A DNA stretch of 64,000 bases from Collinsella sp. (GCA_019425015.1 JAHYYJ010000012.1:1-64000), one strand, 5' to 3'; shown: positions 41,241 through 49,765, numbered from the stretch's first letter. The notes: generated from the sequence alone by a model not told the origin. Program-made: numbers and translations.

Positions 41241-41274
41241 CTAAGAACAAATTTGAGCCAAAACTTGTTCTTAG
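41241..41274. promoter_or_regulatory. operator-like palindrome O1 upstream of fic
   Basis: CTAAGAACAA (41241-41250) and TTGTTCTTAG (41265-41274) are perfect 10-base arms with 14 bases between, ending 11 bases from the fic start codon. Confidence 0.65.
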
Positions 41275-41330
41275 AATTTTATAGCGCCTTCTAAGGCCAA
41301 GTTTCTGCAATAAGAAGCGTCAGAAAAACT

Positions 41331-41364
41331 CTAAGAACAAAATTACGCCCAAACTTGGTCTTAC
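41331..41364. promoter_or_regulatory. operator-like palindrome O2, copy of O1
   Basis: CTAAGAACAA (41331-41340) and TTGGTCTTAC (41355-41364) have the same arm length and spacer as O1, 90 bases away. A degraded left arm CTAAGGCCAA is at 41291. The pair lies between the divergent fic and pyridoxal kinase genes and could control both. Confidence 0.65.
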
Positions 41365-41451
41365 ATCCGAAGGCAAGACTTAGATTGCACTGCGCTACAC
41401 TTAGTCGCACTGTGGCGCTGCTGCGCCGCGCCCGAACCAAGGGAGACATTC

Positions 41452-42276
41452 ATGAAGAACACTCAGCTGCTGCTGATCAACGATATGTGCGGCTACGGCA
41501 AGGTCGCGCTCTCCGCCATGCTGCCGGTGCTGTCGCACATGGGCTACCGTATCCACAATCTGCCGACGGCACTTGTGTCCGATACGCTCAACTACCCCAA
41601 GTTCTACATCCACGACACCACCGAGTACGTGCGTCAAAGCCTCGCTATCTGGGAGGAGCTCGGCTTTGAGTTCGACGCCATCTCCACCGGCTTTATCGTG
41701 ACCGAGGAAGAGACGCGCATCATCTCGGACTTTTGCCACCGCCGCGGGCAAAAGGGCACCAAGGTGTTCGTCGACCCCATCATGGGCGACAACGGCAAGC
41801 TCTATGCGGGCGTGCCCGAGTCCACGATCGGTCTCATGAGGCACCTGCTCGAGTGCGCCGATTACGCGGTGCCCAACTACACCGAGGCCTGTCTGCTCAC
41901 CGATACGCCTATTGCAGAGCAGATCACGCCCGATGAGGCCCGCGCCCTTGTGGACGCCGTGCGCGAGCTGGGTGCCAAATCGGTGGTCATTACGAGCGCC
42001 GTGGTCAATGGCACGAACGCGGTTATCGGTTACGACTATGTGGCGGGGGAGTACTTCACGATTCCCTTTGACCTGATTCCGGTCTATTTCCCGGGCACGG
42101 GCGACACGTTCTCGGCGGTGCTCGTCGGCCGCGTTATGGCAGGCTGGAGTCTGCAGCGCGCGACGTCCGATGCCATGCGCGTGGTGGCTGAGCTTATCGA
42201 GCGCAATGCCGATCAAGAGGACAAGTCGGCCGGCCTGCCCATCGAGGCCTGCTTGGACGTGATCGACCATGAGTAA
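41452..42276 (+). CDS. pyridoxal/pyridoxamine kinase (PfkB-like PdxK/PdxY)
   Basis: 274 residues. INDMCGYGKVALSAMLPVL is the N-terminal substrate strand, VDPIMGDNGKLY the central motif, and FPGTGDTFSAVL the anion-hole/catalytic Asp motif of the ribokinase-like vitamin B6 kinases. It phosphorylates pyridoxal, pyridoxamine or pyridoxine for salvage of cofactor B6. Its stop overlaps the next gene by eight bases. Confidence 0.88.
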   Translation: MKNTQLLLINDMCGYGKVALSAMLPVLSHMGYRIHNLPTALVSDTLNYPKFYIHDTTEYVRQSLAIWEELGFEFDAISTGFIVTEEETRIISDFCHRRGQKGTKVFVDPIMGDNGKLYAGVPESTIGLMRHLLECADYAVPNYTEACLLTDTPIAEQITPDEARALVDAVRELGAKSVVITSAVVNGTNAVIGYDYVAGEYFTIPFDLIPVYFPGTGDTFSAVLVGRVMAGWSLQRATSDAMRVVAELIERNADQEDKSAGLPIEACLDVIDHE

Positions 42277-42598
42277 TGCTGGCGAGGGCGGCGTCAAGCC
42301 TGCGGGCGAGAACAAGCCGCTCGGCGCGCCGCGTGGCAAGCGTCCGCGTATCCGCGTGAGCTGCGTGGACCAGCTAGGTGCGTGCCGCTGCCACCATGGT
42401 CACAAGCCGGGCGACGTTTTTGACTTCGACCGAGACCGCGGCAAGATGTGCGCCATGGCCTGTCATGTGGGCTTTCCCTATATCGATATCCTGCGCTATG
42501 GCGGAACCGTGCCTGGCAACGAGCCTGGTACGGCAAAGTTCTGCTGCCCCGAGGTCGACACCCTCAACGTCTGGCTTGCCGAGATCGTCGACGAATAG
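42269..42598 (+). CDS. TIGR04076 family small protein
   Basis: 109 residues. GHKPGDVFDF, CAMACHVGFPYIDILRYGG and a late CCPE match the conserved pattern of the TIGR04076 family, with several Cys residues in conserved places. The function of the family is unknown to me. ATG overlaps the B6 kinase stop (ATGAGTAA), so the two are translationally coupled, hinting at a related role. The first ~25 residues are Gly/Lys/Pro-rich. Confidence 0.75.
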   Translation: MSNAGEGGVKPAGENKPLGAPRGKRPRIRVSCVDQLGACRCHHGHKPGDVFDFDRDRGKMCAMACHVGFPYIDILRYGGTVPGNEPGTAKFCCPEVDTLNVWLAEIVDE

Positions 42599-42600
42599 GT

Positions 42601-42667
42601 GAGCGTGGATTTTCTCCCGTTTAGAGCGCACTTGAATGCTCAAAGTGGGAGAAAATCCACGCTCATT
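42601..42667. terminator. 18-bp perfect palindrome and third arm between convergent genes
   Basis: GAGCGTGGATTTTCTCCC (42601-42618) pairs perfectly with 42647-42664, followed by ATTTTT. A third, slightly diverged copy of the right arm is at 42676-42693, so a competing stem could form. Confidence 0.85.
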
Positions 42668-42730
42668 TTTCATGCGGGAGATTATCCACGCTCGTTTCGC
42701 GCCGAAGGCGTGGCCTGCGACCTCGCTTTC

Positions 42731-43177
42731 CTACAGCTGCTCGAGCATAGCGGCGCAACCGGCGAGCACGTCGCGGTAGGTGGCATCGAAATTGCCGGTG
42801 TACCAGGGATCGGCCACGTCGCCGGGGCGCCCGGTCCAATCGAGCAAGCGCGTAATCTTGCCGTCGGGGTCGTCGCCAAAGATGCGACGCAGGCCACGCG
42901 TGTTCTCAGCATCCATATAGACAATGTGGTCCCAGTTGCCATACTCTGCTCGACGAGCCTGGCGGGCACGGTGCGCAACGACGGGAATCCCGACTTCGCG
43001 CAGCTTGGCGACCGTGCCATGATGCGGCGGGTTGCCGATCTCCTCAGTTGAGGTCGCTGCGGAATCGATGACAAACTCCGCCTCGCGCCCAGCGCGGCGC
43101 ACGAGCTCGGTAAACACCGACTCAGCCATCGTCGAGCGGCAGATATTCCCATGACAGATAAACAGTACGCGTTGCAT
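42731..43177 (-). CDS. low-molecular-weight protein tyrosine phosphatase
   Basis: 148 residues. FICHGNICRS at the N-terminus is the CX5R phosphate-binding loop with nucleophilic Cys, and ADPWYTG near residue 130 holds the general-acid Asp. It dephosphorylates protein tyrosine or arginine. ATG 43177 has AAAGGA upstream. Its own promoter region is short (51 bases to the MFS gene), so it may be co-transcribed with the MFS transporter on the same strand. Confidence 0.92.
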   Translation of the reverse strand: MQRVLFICHGNICRSTMAESVFTELVRRAGREAEFVIDSAATSTEEIGNPPHHGTVAKLREVGIPVVAHRARQARRAEYGNWDHIVYMDAENTRGLRRIFGDDPDGKITRLLDWTGRPGDVADPWYTGNFDATYRDVLAGCAAMLEQL

Positions 43178-43228
43178 ATGCGGTTTCCTTTCGATCGCCA
43201 TCATCGAGCTCGAGTATCGCATCTGTGC

Positions 43229-44464
43229 TTACGCTCTCGCCCGCTTGCGCTCCCAGCGAGCCAACTTAATCGTCACCAGCGTAAGCGCCCAGGCCACAAG
43301 CGAGAACGCGGCACCAACCGCGCCAACGTAGGCAATGCCAACGCTGCTCACCACGGCGCCGCCCACTGCGGTGCCAAACGAAATGCCGAGGTTAAACGCC
43401 ATGGGTTCTACCGAGCTCGCGAGTACCATCGATTTGGGATGGCGGCTGCGCGCCACGTCCATAAAGTGCGTGATGCATGACACCGAGAACAGGTACATGA
43501 GCAGCGCTAGGCTAAAGACAAAGACCAGCGCGAGCGGCATGGTGTCGCCCACGGCAAACAGCCCGAGTAACGCCGCAGCTTGCAGCACAAACGTCACAAG
43601 CAGCGCCTTCATGCCAAAGCGCGCGTCGATCCATCCGCCCAAGATGTTCGAGACCAGGCAGAACACGCCGTAGGCCATAAGCGTGGTGCTTGCCTGAACA
43701 GTGCCCATGCCCAGCACCTGCTCAAGATAAGGCGTCACGTAGCCGTAGAACACATAGACCGATCCCACGCCAAACAAAAAGATGAGCATGCCGGTGATGA
43801 TGCTCGGTTCGCGTAGCAGACCCGCCTGCTCGCGGAAGGTAGCGGGTTCGTCGGTCTGTCCGGCGCGCGGCATAAACGCCACGAGCGCTCCGCAGATCAA
43901 AACGGCAAAGGTCAGCGTACCGTACATGGCCACGTGCCAGTCGAGCGTGTCGGCCACAAACTTGCCAATCGAGGTCACAAAGACCATCGCCACGGAAAAC
44001 GCGCCGTACACGACCGAGATGGCAAGCGAAGTTTGCTGCGGGGACAGCAGCTCGGGGATGTACGTCACGCCCACGGCGAGCAGTGCGCCCGAGACGGATC
44101 CCAGGACAATGCGCGAGATAAACAGTACCTGGAAGTTGGGCGCCAACGCCATGACCAGATTGCCGAGCACAAAGATAATGCTGTAGCACACGAGCAGCTG
44201 GTAACGACGGAAGCGCCCCGTGCTGAGCGCAAGCACCGGCGTCGCGATGGCGTAGACCAGTGCAAAAACGCTGATGAGCTGGCCCGCAGCGGCAAGCGAT
44301 ATGCCGAGTTCCGTCGCCAAGTCACTTTCGATGCCGATGACCACGAACTCGGAGCAGCCGAGCGAGAATCCCAGCAGCACGAGCAGCGCCAGGCAGAGCC
44401 TGGTGCGCGCGGGGGAGAGCGCGGCGGCGGTTGACTTACTTTTAGGCGTGGTTGCGGCGGTCAA
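43229..44464 (-). CDS. MFS transporter, DHA1/AraJ-like
   Basis: About 411 residues with 12 membrane helices, beginning after a ~25-residue polar N-terminus. STGRFRRYQLLV is the loop 2-3 motif and RIVLGSVSGALLAVGVTYIPEL the helix 4-5 region of DHA1-type drug or sugar efflux carriers. The start is taken as TTG 44464, eight bases after GGAG; a GTG at 44473 has no room for a ribosome-binding site. Substrate unknown. Confidence 0.82.
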   Translation of the reverse strand: MTAATTPKSKSTAAALSPARTRLCLALLVLLGFSLGCSEFVVIGIESDLATELGISLAAAGQLISVFALVYAIATPVLALSTGRFRRYQLLVCYSIIFVLGNLVMALAPNFQVLFISRIVLGSVSGALLAVGVTYIPELLSPQQTSLAISVVYGAFSVAMVFVTSIGKFVADTLDWHVAMYGTLTFAVLICGALVAFMPRAGQTDEPATFREQAGLLREPSIITGMLIFLFGVGSVYVFYGYVTPYLEQVLGMGTVQASTTLMAYGVFCLVSNILGGWIDARFGMKALLVTFVLQAAALLGLFAVGDTMPLALVFVFSLALLMYLFSVSCITHFMDVARSRHPKSMVLASSVEPMAFNLGISFGTAVGGAVVSSVGIAYVGAVGAAFSLVAWALTLVTIKLARWERKRARA

Positions 44465-44625
44465 GGTTGTCACTCCAATGTCGCATGAATAAGCGGGATT
44501 CAATCCCTGCAACTCTAACAGAATGTGTCAGGTGCCTGCCTCCTTTGTCGCAGGCTGCGCTTGCCTGTATAGTCGCAATACAGGCGAAGATGGTCTCAGG
44601 TACATTGCGGGCGACAGGAGATCCC

Positions 44626-45573
44626 ATGGGTATGCACACGACAAAGGTTGTAGTGGGCGAGGGCAAGTTTGCGCTCGAGGCCCAGTTGACGGTGACGCCG
44701 CGAGGCATGGCGGTGTACGCCTGCTCGCCGGAGTTTGCGCACCTGGGCGCCACGGCGCAGGCCATTCCTCGCCCCGAGCCCGGCCGTACGGCGACGGTGA
44801 GCATCCTGGCCGTTCCGTGCCATCGAGACGAGATCCCGGCGCACGATATTGCGGCGGCGCTGGCCACGCGCTTTGGCGTGCCGGTAGTTGCAAGCACGGG
44901 TTTTCATGTGGAGAACGCGACCGCGGACGACTTGCGGCGCATGCTCGATACCACCAAGGAACTCATCGCCGCGCTCGAGGAGGCCGCAGCCCGCATTCTG
45001 CGCGCCGGCTGGGATGAGGGCGGCGCAGGCGCCGAGGTCGTGGCGGTCGATGCCGCGACCGGCGAGGCGCTTGGCCCCGTCGACCGCATCGAGGCCCATA
45101 CCGGCGAGGGAATCCTGCATCAGGCATTTCTGACGCTTCTGGTCGAGGGCCAGGGCGAAGACGCGCGCCTGCTGCTCTGTCGTCGCAGTCCGCTCAAACG
45201 CCTGTGGGGCGGGGTGCTGGCCGATAGCTGTGCCGGCCATCCGCTCCCCGGGGAAGACGTCGCGGCCGCCACGGCACGTCGCATCAACGAAGAGCTTGGC
45301 ATCACGCGCGAGCCCGATCATCTCAAGCACCTCGGTCACGTGGTGTACCGCGAGGACCATGGCGACGGCCGCTGCGAGTGCGAATGGTGCGAGGTGTTCG
45401 CAGCCCATGTTGAGCCGGGCGAGCTGCATATCAACCAAGAGGAGATCTCGGAAGTGCGCCGCGTGGCTCCGTCCGAGCTCAAAGGCTACCTGCAGGGTCA
45501 CCCCGAGCAGCTGGCCCCCTGGCTCCGCGAGGCTCTGGAGGTCCCCTCCATCCGCGCAGCCCTCGCTATGTGA
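44626..45573 (+). CDS. fusion: LpdD-like prenyl-flavin chaperone domain + IPP-isomerase-type Nudix domain
   Basis: 315 residues. Residues ~1-140 have the pattern of the LpdD family that accompanies UbiD decarboxylases (AHLGATAQAIPRP, ILAVPCHRDEIPAHDIA, VVASTGFHVENAT). Residues ~150-315 are a Nudix domain of the isopentenyl-diphosphate isomerase type: LLLCRRSPLKRLWGGVLAD, SCAGHPLPGED, ATARRINEELGI, EWCEVFAAHV. The catalytic Cys of IDI (CGHP) aligns with Ala here, while the preceding position is Cys, so isomerase activity is uncertain. UbiX, encoded 3.5 kb downstream, needs a dimethylallyl donor and LpdD-like proteins are thought to handle prenyl-FMN, so the fusion makes biochemical sense. ATG 44626 follows AGGAG by five bases. 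Confidence 0.72.
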   Translation: MGMHTTKVVVGEGKFALEAQLTVTPRGMAVYACSPEFAHLGATAQAIPRPEPGRTATVSILAVPCHRDEIPAHDIAAALATRFGVPVVASTGFHVENATADDLRRMLDTTKELIAALEEAAARILRAGWDEGGAGAEVVAVDAATGEALGPVDRIEAHTGEGILHQAFLTLLVEGQGEDARLLLCRRSPLKRLWGGVLADSCAGHPLPGEDVAAATARRINEELGITREPDHLKHLGHVVYREDHGDGRCECEWCEVFAAHVEPGELHINQEEISEVRRVAPSELKGYLQGHPEQLAPWLREALEVPSIRAALAM

Positions 45574-45603
45574 AAAAAGACAGTCCCTTTGCCACATCCA
45601 AAC

Positions 45604-45667
45604 CGTCACAACATTTGATGAAAATCTCGAAAACGAGGAAAAGCGTCGAATGTTGTGACGCTTTTTG
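45604..45667 (+). terminator. repeat-family terminator: CGTCACAACATT palindrome, copy 1
   Basis: CGTCACAACATT (45604-45615) and AATGTTGTGACG (45649-45660) bracket an inner CTCG-AAAA-CGAG stem, followed by CTTTTTG. An almost identical copy is at 50685-50745. A degraded GACAAAGGG-type palindrome precedes it at 45571-45597. Confidence 0.8.
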
Positions 45668-45732
45668 TCCAGAGGATCGCTTCTCATCCAAAAATCCCGC
45701 TTGACTGTATTGCCACAACACAGCGCAACGTA

Positions 45733-45764
45733 AGGGGTGTCCGATAACGGGCGCCCCTTTTTAA
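45733..45764 (+). terminator. hairpin with T run ahead of the DASS carrier
   Basis: AGGGGTGTCCG / CGGGCGCCCCT stem followed by TTTTT, 52 bases before the carrier start. It is either a second terminator for the fusion gene or an attenuator for the decarboxylase cluster. Confidence 0.6.
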
Positions 45765-45815
45765 GTGGCAACGTGGCCGCGAATCCGGAGCGCCCCCAAC
45801 AAGAAAGGTGGGGAG

Positions 45816-47273
45816 ATGGAAGCGGAAAAGAAGGCGTTTAAGATCACCAAGCGCGAAATTGGCTTTGTGCTGGGTATCGTTGTCTTTTTGCTGGTGAAGT
45901 TTCTTCCTTTGGCGGAGCTGAGCTCGACGGTCGAGCTCACGGTCGGCGCTCAGACCTGTCTGGCACTGACGCTCGCCACGGTGGTGTTCTGGGCATGTGG
46001 CGTGGCACAGCCGGGCTTTGTGGGCCTGCTCTACTGCGCGCTGCTCGTTCTGTTCAAGGTGTGCGTGGACGACACGGGCGCCGCGAGCATCTCGGCGACG
46101 GTCGCCTCCACGTTTAGCTCGTGGACTAAGGCCACTATGTGGCTCGTCATCGGCGCCTACCTCATCGCCAGTGCGGTCAAGGAGTCGGGCCTGGGCGAGC
46201 GCATCGCCTATGCGTTCATGCTCAAGTTCGTGCGCGACGCCAAGTCGCTCATCATCTCGATCTTCGCGCTTACTTTTGTGCTGTCGCTGCTGATCCCTCA
46301 TCCGTTCCCCCGCGCCTTCCTCATCCTCGCCGTCGTCTCGGTCATCGCCGAGTCCGCCGGCTACGGTGACGACGACCGCGGCAAGCTCGGCTTCCTCGTG
46401 TTTGCCGCTGCCGCCCCGGGCTCCATGTTCTTCCTGACGGGCGACTCCACGCTCAACCCGCTCGTTGCGCAGTACAGCGCCGAGGCCGGCGGCATGAGCC
46501 CGTCCTTTGTCGACTGGTTCCTGTACATGAGCGTGCCTATGCTGGTCGCGCTGCTGTGCACCCTGTTCCTGGGTCTCTTCCTCTTTAAGCCCAGCAAGGA
46601 GCTCGTCTACGATCGCGAGCAGATCGTGGCCAAGCAGGCCGCGCTCGGCAAGCTCTCCGTCAAGGAGATTCGCACCATCGTGTGGCTTGTCATCGCCATC
46701 GCGCTGTGGCTCACCGTCTCGGGCGACTATATCGGCTGGGTCACCCTGGCCATCGGCGTCTGCCTCGCCATGCCCATCATCGGCGAGGTCCTCACCCCCG
46801 CCAGCTGGAACGCTGTCGACATCAAATCCCTCATGTTCCTGACGGCCGCCATGGCCGTGGGTTCCGTGGGCGGCGCCACCGGCATGAACGCCTGGATCGC
46901 CGACGTGGTGCTTCCCAGTTCCGTGCCCGAGAACATCTTCCTGTTCGCCCTGCTTGTCGCCGCGCTCTCCATGATCATCCACATGTTCATGGGCTCGGTC
47001 ATGGCCGTGCTCGGCGTGTGCGTGCCGGCGTTCATCAGCTTCGCGGCCGGCTCCAGCGTGAGCCCGCTCGCCGTGGCGCTCATCGTCTTCACGTCCATCA
47101 ACATCCACTACATCCTGCCGCTCCACAACCTGCCGATCCTTATCGGCGAGGGCAAGGACGCCGGCGGCTACACCTCCAAAGAGGCTATGCGCATGGGCAT
47201 TCCCCTCACTGTGGTCGTCTTTATCGTCGTGCTGGTCGAGGCCGCCTGGTTCCACCTCTTTGGCCTGATGTAA
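45816..47273 (+). CDS. DASS/SLC13 family anion transporter
   Basis: 485 residues and about 12 membrane helices. GSMFFLTGDSTLNPLV and MGSVMAVLGVCVPAFISFAA are the two paired helix-hairpin/unwound-helix segments that bind Na+ and carboxylate in this superfamily. It imports organic anions such as di- or tricarboxylates or, judged from its place before a UbiD decarboxylase, an aromatic acid. AAAGGTGGGGAG precedes ATG 45816. Likely supplies the substrate of the enzyme encoded next. Confidence 0.85.
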   Translation: MEAEKKAFKITKREIGFVLGIVVFLLVKFLPLAELSSTVELTVGAQTCLALTLATVVFWACGVAQPGFVGLLYCALLVLFKVCVDDTGAASISATVASTFSSWTKATMWLVIGAYLIASAVKESGLGERIAYAFMLKFVRDAKSLIISIFALTFVLSLLIPHPFPRAFLILAVVSVIAESAGYGDDDRGKLGFLVFAAAAPGSMFFLTGDSTLNPLVAQYSAEAGGMSPSFVDWFLYMSVPMLVALLCTLFLGLFLFKPSKELVYDREQIVAKQAALGKLSVKEIRTIVWLVIAIALWLTVSGDYIGWVTLAIGVCLAMPIIGEVLTPASWNAVDIKSLMFLTAAMAVGSVGGATGMNAWIADVVLPSSVPENIFLFALLVAALSMIIHMFMGSVMAVLGVCVPAFISFAAGSSVSPLAVALIVFTSINIHYILPLHNLPILIGEGKDAGGYTSKEAMRMGIPLTVVVFIVVLVEAAWFHLFGLM

Positions 47274-47368
47274 GCGGTCGAGCGCTTGGGCTGTAAGCAG
47301 CCGAGTGCTCGAACTGCGAGTGGCCGAGCGTCCCATCTATGAGCGCCGCGGCCCCACTACGTTACCCA

Positions 47369-47393
47369 GCCCGGCGGCATCCTCGCCGCCGGG
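47369..47393 (+). promoter_or_regulatory. hairpin just before the UbiD ribosome-binding site
   Basis: Perfect 10-bp stem GCCCGGCGGC / GCCGCCGGGC with a five-base loop, ending 11 bases before AAAGGAG of the decarboxylase gene. No T run. It may stabilise the downstream mRNA or modulate its translation. Confidence 0.6.
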
Positions 47394-47416
47394 CGCTCTC
47401 CCGAAAGGAGCATGCT

Positions 47417-48904
47417 ATGTCCACTACCGATGCTTCCCAGATCCACGACCTGCGCTCCGCGCTCGACTTTTTGCGCGAGATGCCGGGCCAGCTGCTCGAG
47501 ACCGACACCCAGGTCGATCCGGACGCCGAGGTCTCGGGCGTCTATCGCCACGTCGGTGCCGGCGGCACCGTTATGCGCCCGACCAAAGAGGGCCCGGCGA
47601 TGGTCTTCAACAACGTCAAGGGCTTTGACGATGCCAAGGTCTGCATCGGCATGCTTGCCAGCCGCAAGCGCGTTGCCGCCCTGCTCGACCTGGACGAGGA
47701 GCACCTGGGCCTCGAGATCGGCAAGCGCTTCGAGAACCTGATCGCGCCCGAGCAGATCGCCGAGGGTGCGCACGTCGACTGTCAGGAGGTCGTGTACAAG
47801 GCGACCGACGAGGGCTTTGACCTGCGCAAGATCGTTCCCGCTCCCACCAACACGCCCGTCGATGGCGGCCCCTACATCACCATGGGCCTCGCCTACGGCA
47901 CGAGCCCCGACGGCTCCCAGTCCGACGTGACCATCCACCGCTTCTCCTGCGTCGACAAGGATAAGCTTGCCATGTGGATTACCCCCGGCAGCCGTCACCT
48001 GGGCGCGTTCTTTGACGAGTACTGCCAGCGCGGCGAAGACATGCCCATCTCCATCTCCATCGGTTTGGACCCCGCCGTGTACATGTGCTGCGGTTTTGAG
48101 GCTCCCACCACACCGCTCGGCTTCAACGAGCTGCAAATTGCCGGCGCCCTGCGCGGCCACGCTGTCGAGCTTGCCGACTGCGTCACCGTTCCGCAGAAGT
48201 GCATCGCCAATGCCGAGTACGTGCTCGAGGGCTACCTCATGCACGACGAGACCATCAACGAGGACGTCAACGGCCACGGCTACGCCATGCCCGAGTTCCC
48301 CGGCTACACCGGCGGCGCCAAGGTCTGCCCGGTGATCAAGATCACCGCCGTCACCACGCGTGTCAACCCCATTATGGAGAGCTGCATCGGCCCTTCGCAC
48401 GAGCACGTGTCCATGGCCGGCATCCCCACCGAGGCTTCCATCTACAAGATGGTCGAGACCGCTATCCCGGGCCGCCTGCTCAACGTCCACGCTGCACCCT
48501 GCGGCGGCGGCAAGTTCGTTGCCATCATGCAGTTTAAGAAGTCGAGCAAAAATGACGAGGGCCGTCAGCGCAACGCCGCCATGCTCGCCTTCTCGGCATT
48601 CTCCGAGCTCAAGCATGTGATCTTGGTTGACGAGGATGTCGACATCTTTGATATGAGCGACGTGATGTGGGCCATGACCACGCGCTTCCAGGCCGACGTG
48701 GACCTCATCGCCATCCCCGGCTGCCACTGCCACGTGCTCGACCCGTCCAACGACCCCGCGTTCGACCCTTCGATCCGCGAGCACGGCATCGCCTGCAAGG
48801 CCATCTTCGACTGCACGGTCCCGTTCGACCTCAAGAAGAACTTCATCCGCTCGCAGTTCATGGAGATCGACAAGGACAAGTGGGCAGCGGAGCTTTCTTT
48901 CTAA
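47417..48904 (+). CDS. UbiD family decarboxylase (gallate decarboxylase LpdC-like)
   Basis: 495 residues, the size of LpdC-type enzymes. FDLRKIVPAPTNTPVDGGPYI, split here as the conserved LRK and PAPTNTP elements, precedes DVTIHRF. AMPEFPGY, GPSHEHVSMAGIPTEASI and VDEDVDIFD carry the prFMN and metal-binding and acidic catalytic residues of the family. It should decarboxylate a hydroxybenzoate (gallate or protocatechuate are the best-known LpdC substrates) using prenylated FMN made by UbiX. AAAGGAG lies 6 bases before ATG 47417. Flanked by a carrier and ubiX on the same strand. Substrate is inferred, not shown. Confidence 0.88.
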   Translation: MSTTDASQIHDLRSALDFLREMPGQLLETDTQVDPDAEVSGVYRHVGAGGTVMRPTKEGPAMVFNNVKGFDDAKVCIGMLASRKRVAALLDLDEEHLGLEIGKRFENLIAPEQIAEGAHVDCQEVVYKATDEGFDLRKIVPAPTNTPVDGGPYITMGLAYGTSPDGSQSDVTIHRFSCVDKDKLAMWITPGSRHLGAFFDEYCQRGEDMPISISIGLDPAVYMCCGFEAPTTPLGFNELQIAGALRGHAVELADCVTVPQKCIANAEYVLEGYLMHDETINEDVNGHGYAMPEFPGYTGGAKVCPVIKITAVTTRVNPIMESCIGPSHEHVSMAGIPTEASIYKMVETAIPGRLLNVHAAPCGGGKFVAIMQFKKSSKNDEGRQRNAAMLAFSAFSELKHVILVDEDVDIFDMSDVMWAMTTRFQADVDLIAIPGCHCHVLDPSNDPAFDPSIREHGIACKAIFDCTVPFDLKKNFIRSQFMEIDKDKWAAELSF

Positions 48905-49065
48905 GGTTCCGGCGTTCTACCGAACGCCGGACCACTCGACGCTGCGCCCGCGCCTGGCGGGCAATCTGCCCCTCAACTGCGAAGGCATGGGCATAAGCCC
49001 TATGCCTTCTTGTTTCGGGGCACCTTGCCTCGCCAGACGCGCGCTCACTGACATTGCCCGACCTA
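48904..49065 (+). ncRNA. three-stem 3'-UTR element, copy 1 (divergent)
   Basis: Begins at the UbiD stop codon. Stem 1 GGTTCCGGCGTTC / CGAACGCCGGACC (48905-48933), inner hairpin GAAGGCAT...ATGCCTTC (48981-49009) and outer stem GCGCCTGGCG with CGCCAGACGCG. The order and spacing of stems match the copies at 52675 and 58648 although the paired bases differ, which points to selection for structure. The inner hairpin with TTCTTG may serve as terminator before ubiX. Confidence 0.6.
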
Positions 49066-49094
49066 TAGCTGCCATTTTGTTGTTAGGAGTTGTC

Positions 49095-49673
49095 ATGCCT
49101 GAGTCTTCTGTCCGTCCCCGTCGCATCGTCGTTGGCGTTTCGGGCGCCAGCGGTGCCGCGCTGGGCCTTGAGTGCCTCAAATGTCTGCGTCAGGCAGGTG
49201 CCGAGTCGGCGCTTGTCGTCACGCGCGGGGGAGAGATCACCATCGAGCAGGAGCTCGGCATGACGCTTGACGAGTATGCCACGCATGCCGATGTGGTCTA
49301 CGACAACAAGAATATCGGCGCCGCCATCGCAAGCGGCACCTATCCGGTCGATGGCATGATCGTGGCACCCTGCTCCATGAAGACGCTCGCCGGCATTGCG
49401 AGCGGCTACAGCGAAAACCTGTTGTTGCGCGCGGCCGACGTGCAGATGAAAGAGCAGCGCCGCCTGGTGCTCATGGTGCGCGAGACGCCCTTCAGCGCCA
49501 TTCATGTCGACAACATGGCGCGCCTTGCACGCGTACCGGGCGTCATGCTCATGCCGCCCATGCTCACGTTTTACAACGGCCCCGCCACGCTCGATGACGC
49601 GGTGCACCACATCGCCGCCAAGGCGCTCGAGGCCGTCGGCGTGTCATGCGCAAACTATAAGCGCTGGTCATAG
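49095..49673 (+). CDS. ubiX: UbiX family flavin prenyltransferase
   Basis: 192 residues. VVGVSGASGAALGLECL is the FMN phosphate-binding start, VAPCSMKTLAGIASGYSENLLLRAADV the central conserved segment, and RRLVLMVRETPFSAIHVDNM the motif that contacts FMN and the prenyl phosphate. It joins a dimethylallyl group to FMN to make the prFMN cofactor for the UbiD-family enzyme encoded just upstream. TTAGGAG precedes the ATG. Ends at a strong terminator (49706). Confidence 0.95.
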   Translation: MPESSVRPRRIVVGVSGASGAALGLECLKCLRQAGAESALVVTRGGEITIEQELGMTLDEYATHADVVYDNKNIGAAIASGTYPVDGMIVAPCSMKTLAGIASGYSENLLLRAADVQMKEQRRLVLMVRETPFSAIHVDNMARLARVPGVMLMPPMLTFYNGPATLDDAVHHIAAKALEAVGVSCANYKRWS

Positions 49674-49705
49674 GCGTCTTTAGGGTAGGATACGAGTAGT
49701 GTTTG

Positions 49706-49733
49706 AGCCCGCTGCCCCTGTGGGCGGCGGGCT
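49706..49733 (+). terminator. terminator after ubiX
   Basis: AGCCCGCTGCCC (49706-49717) pairs with GGGCGGCGGGCT (49722-49733) around a four-base loop, followed by TTGTG. Confidence 0.8.
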
Positions 49734-49765
49734 TTGTGCGCAAAAGGGATGTGTCGGGAGGACCT

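Noticed and set aside
44452..44625. Upstream extension of the LpdD-Nudix fusion by ~58 codons
   Set aside because: The in-frame extension overlaps the divergent MFS start region and has no ribosome-binding site; ATG 44626 has AGGAG.
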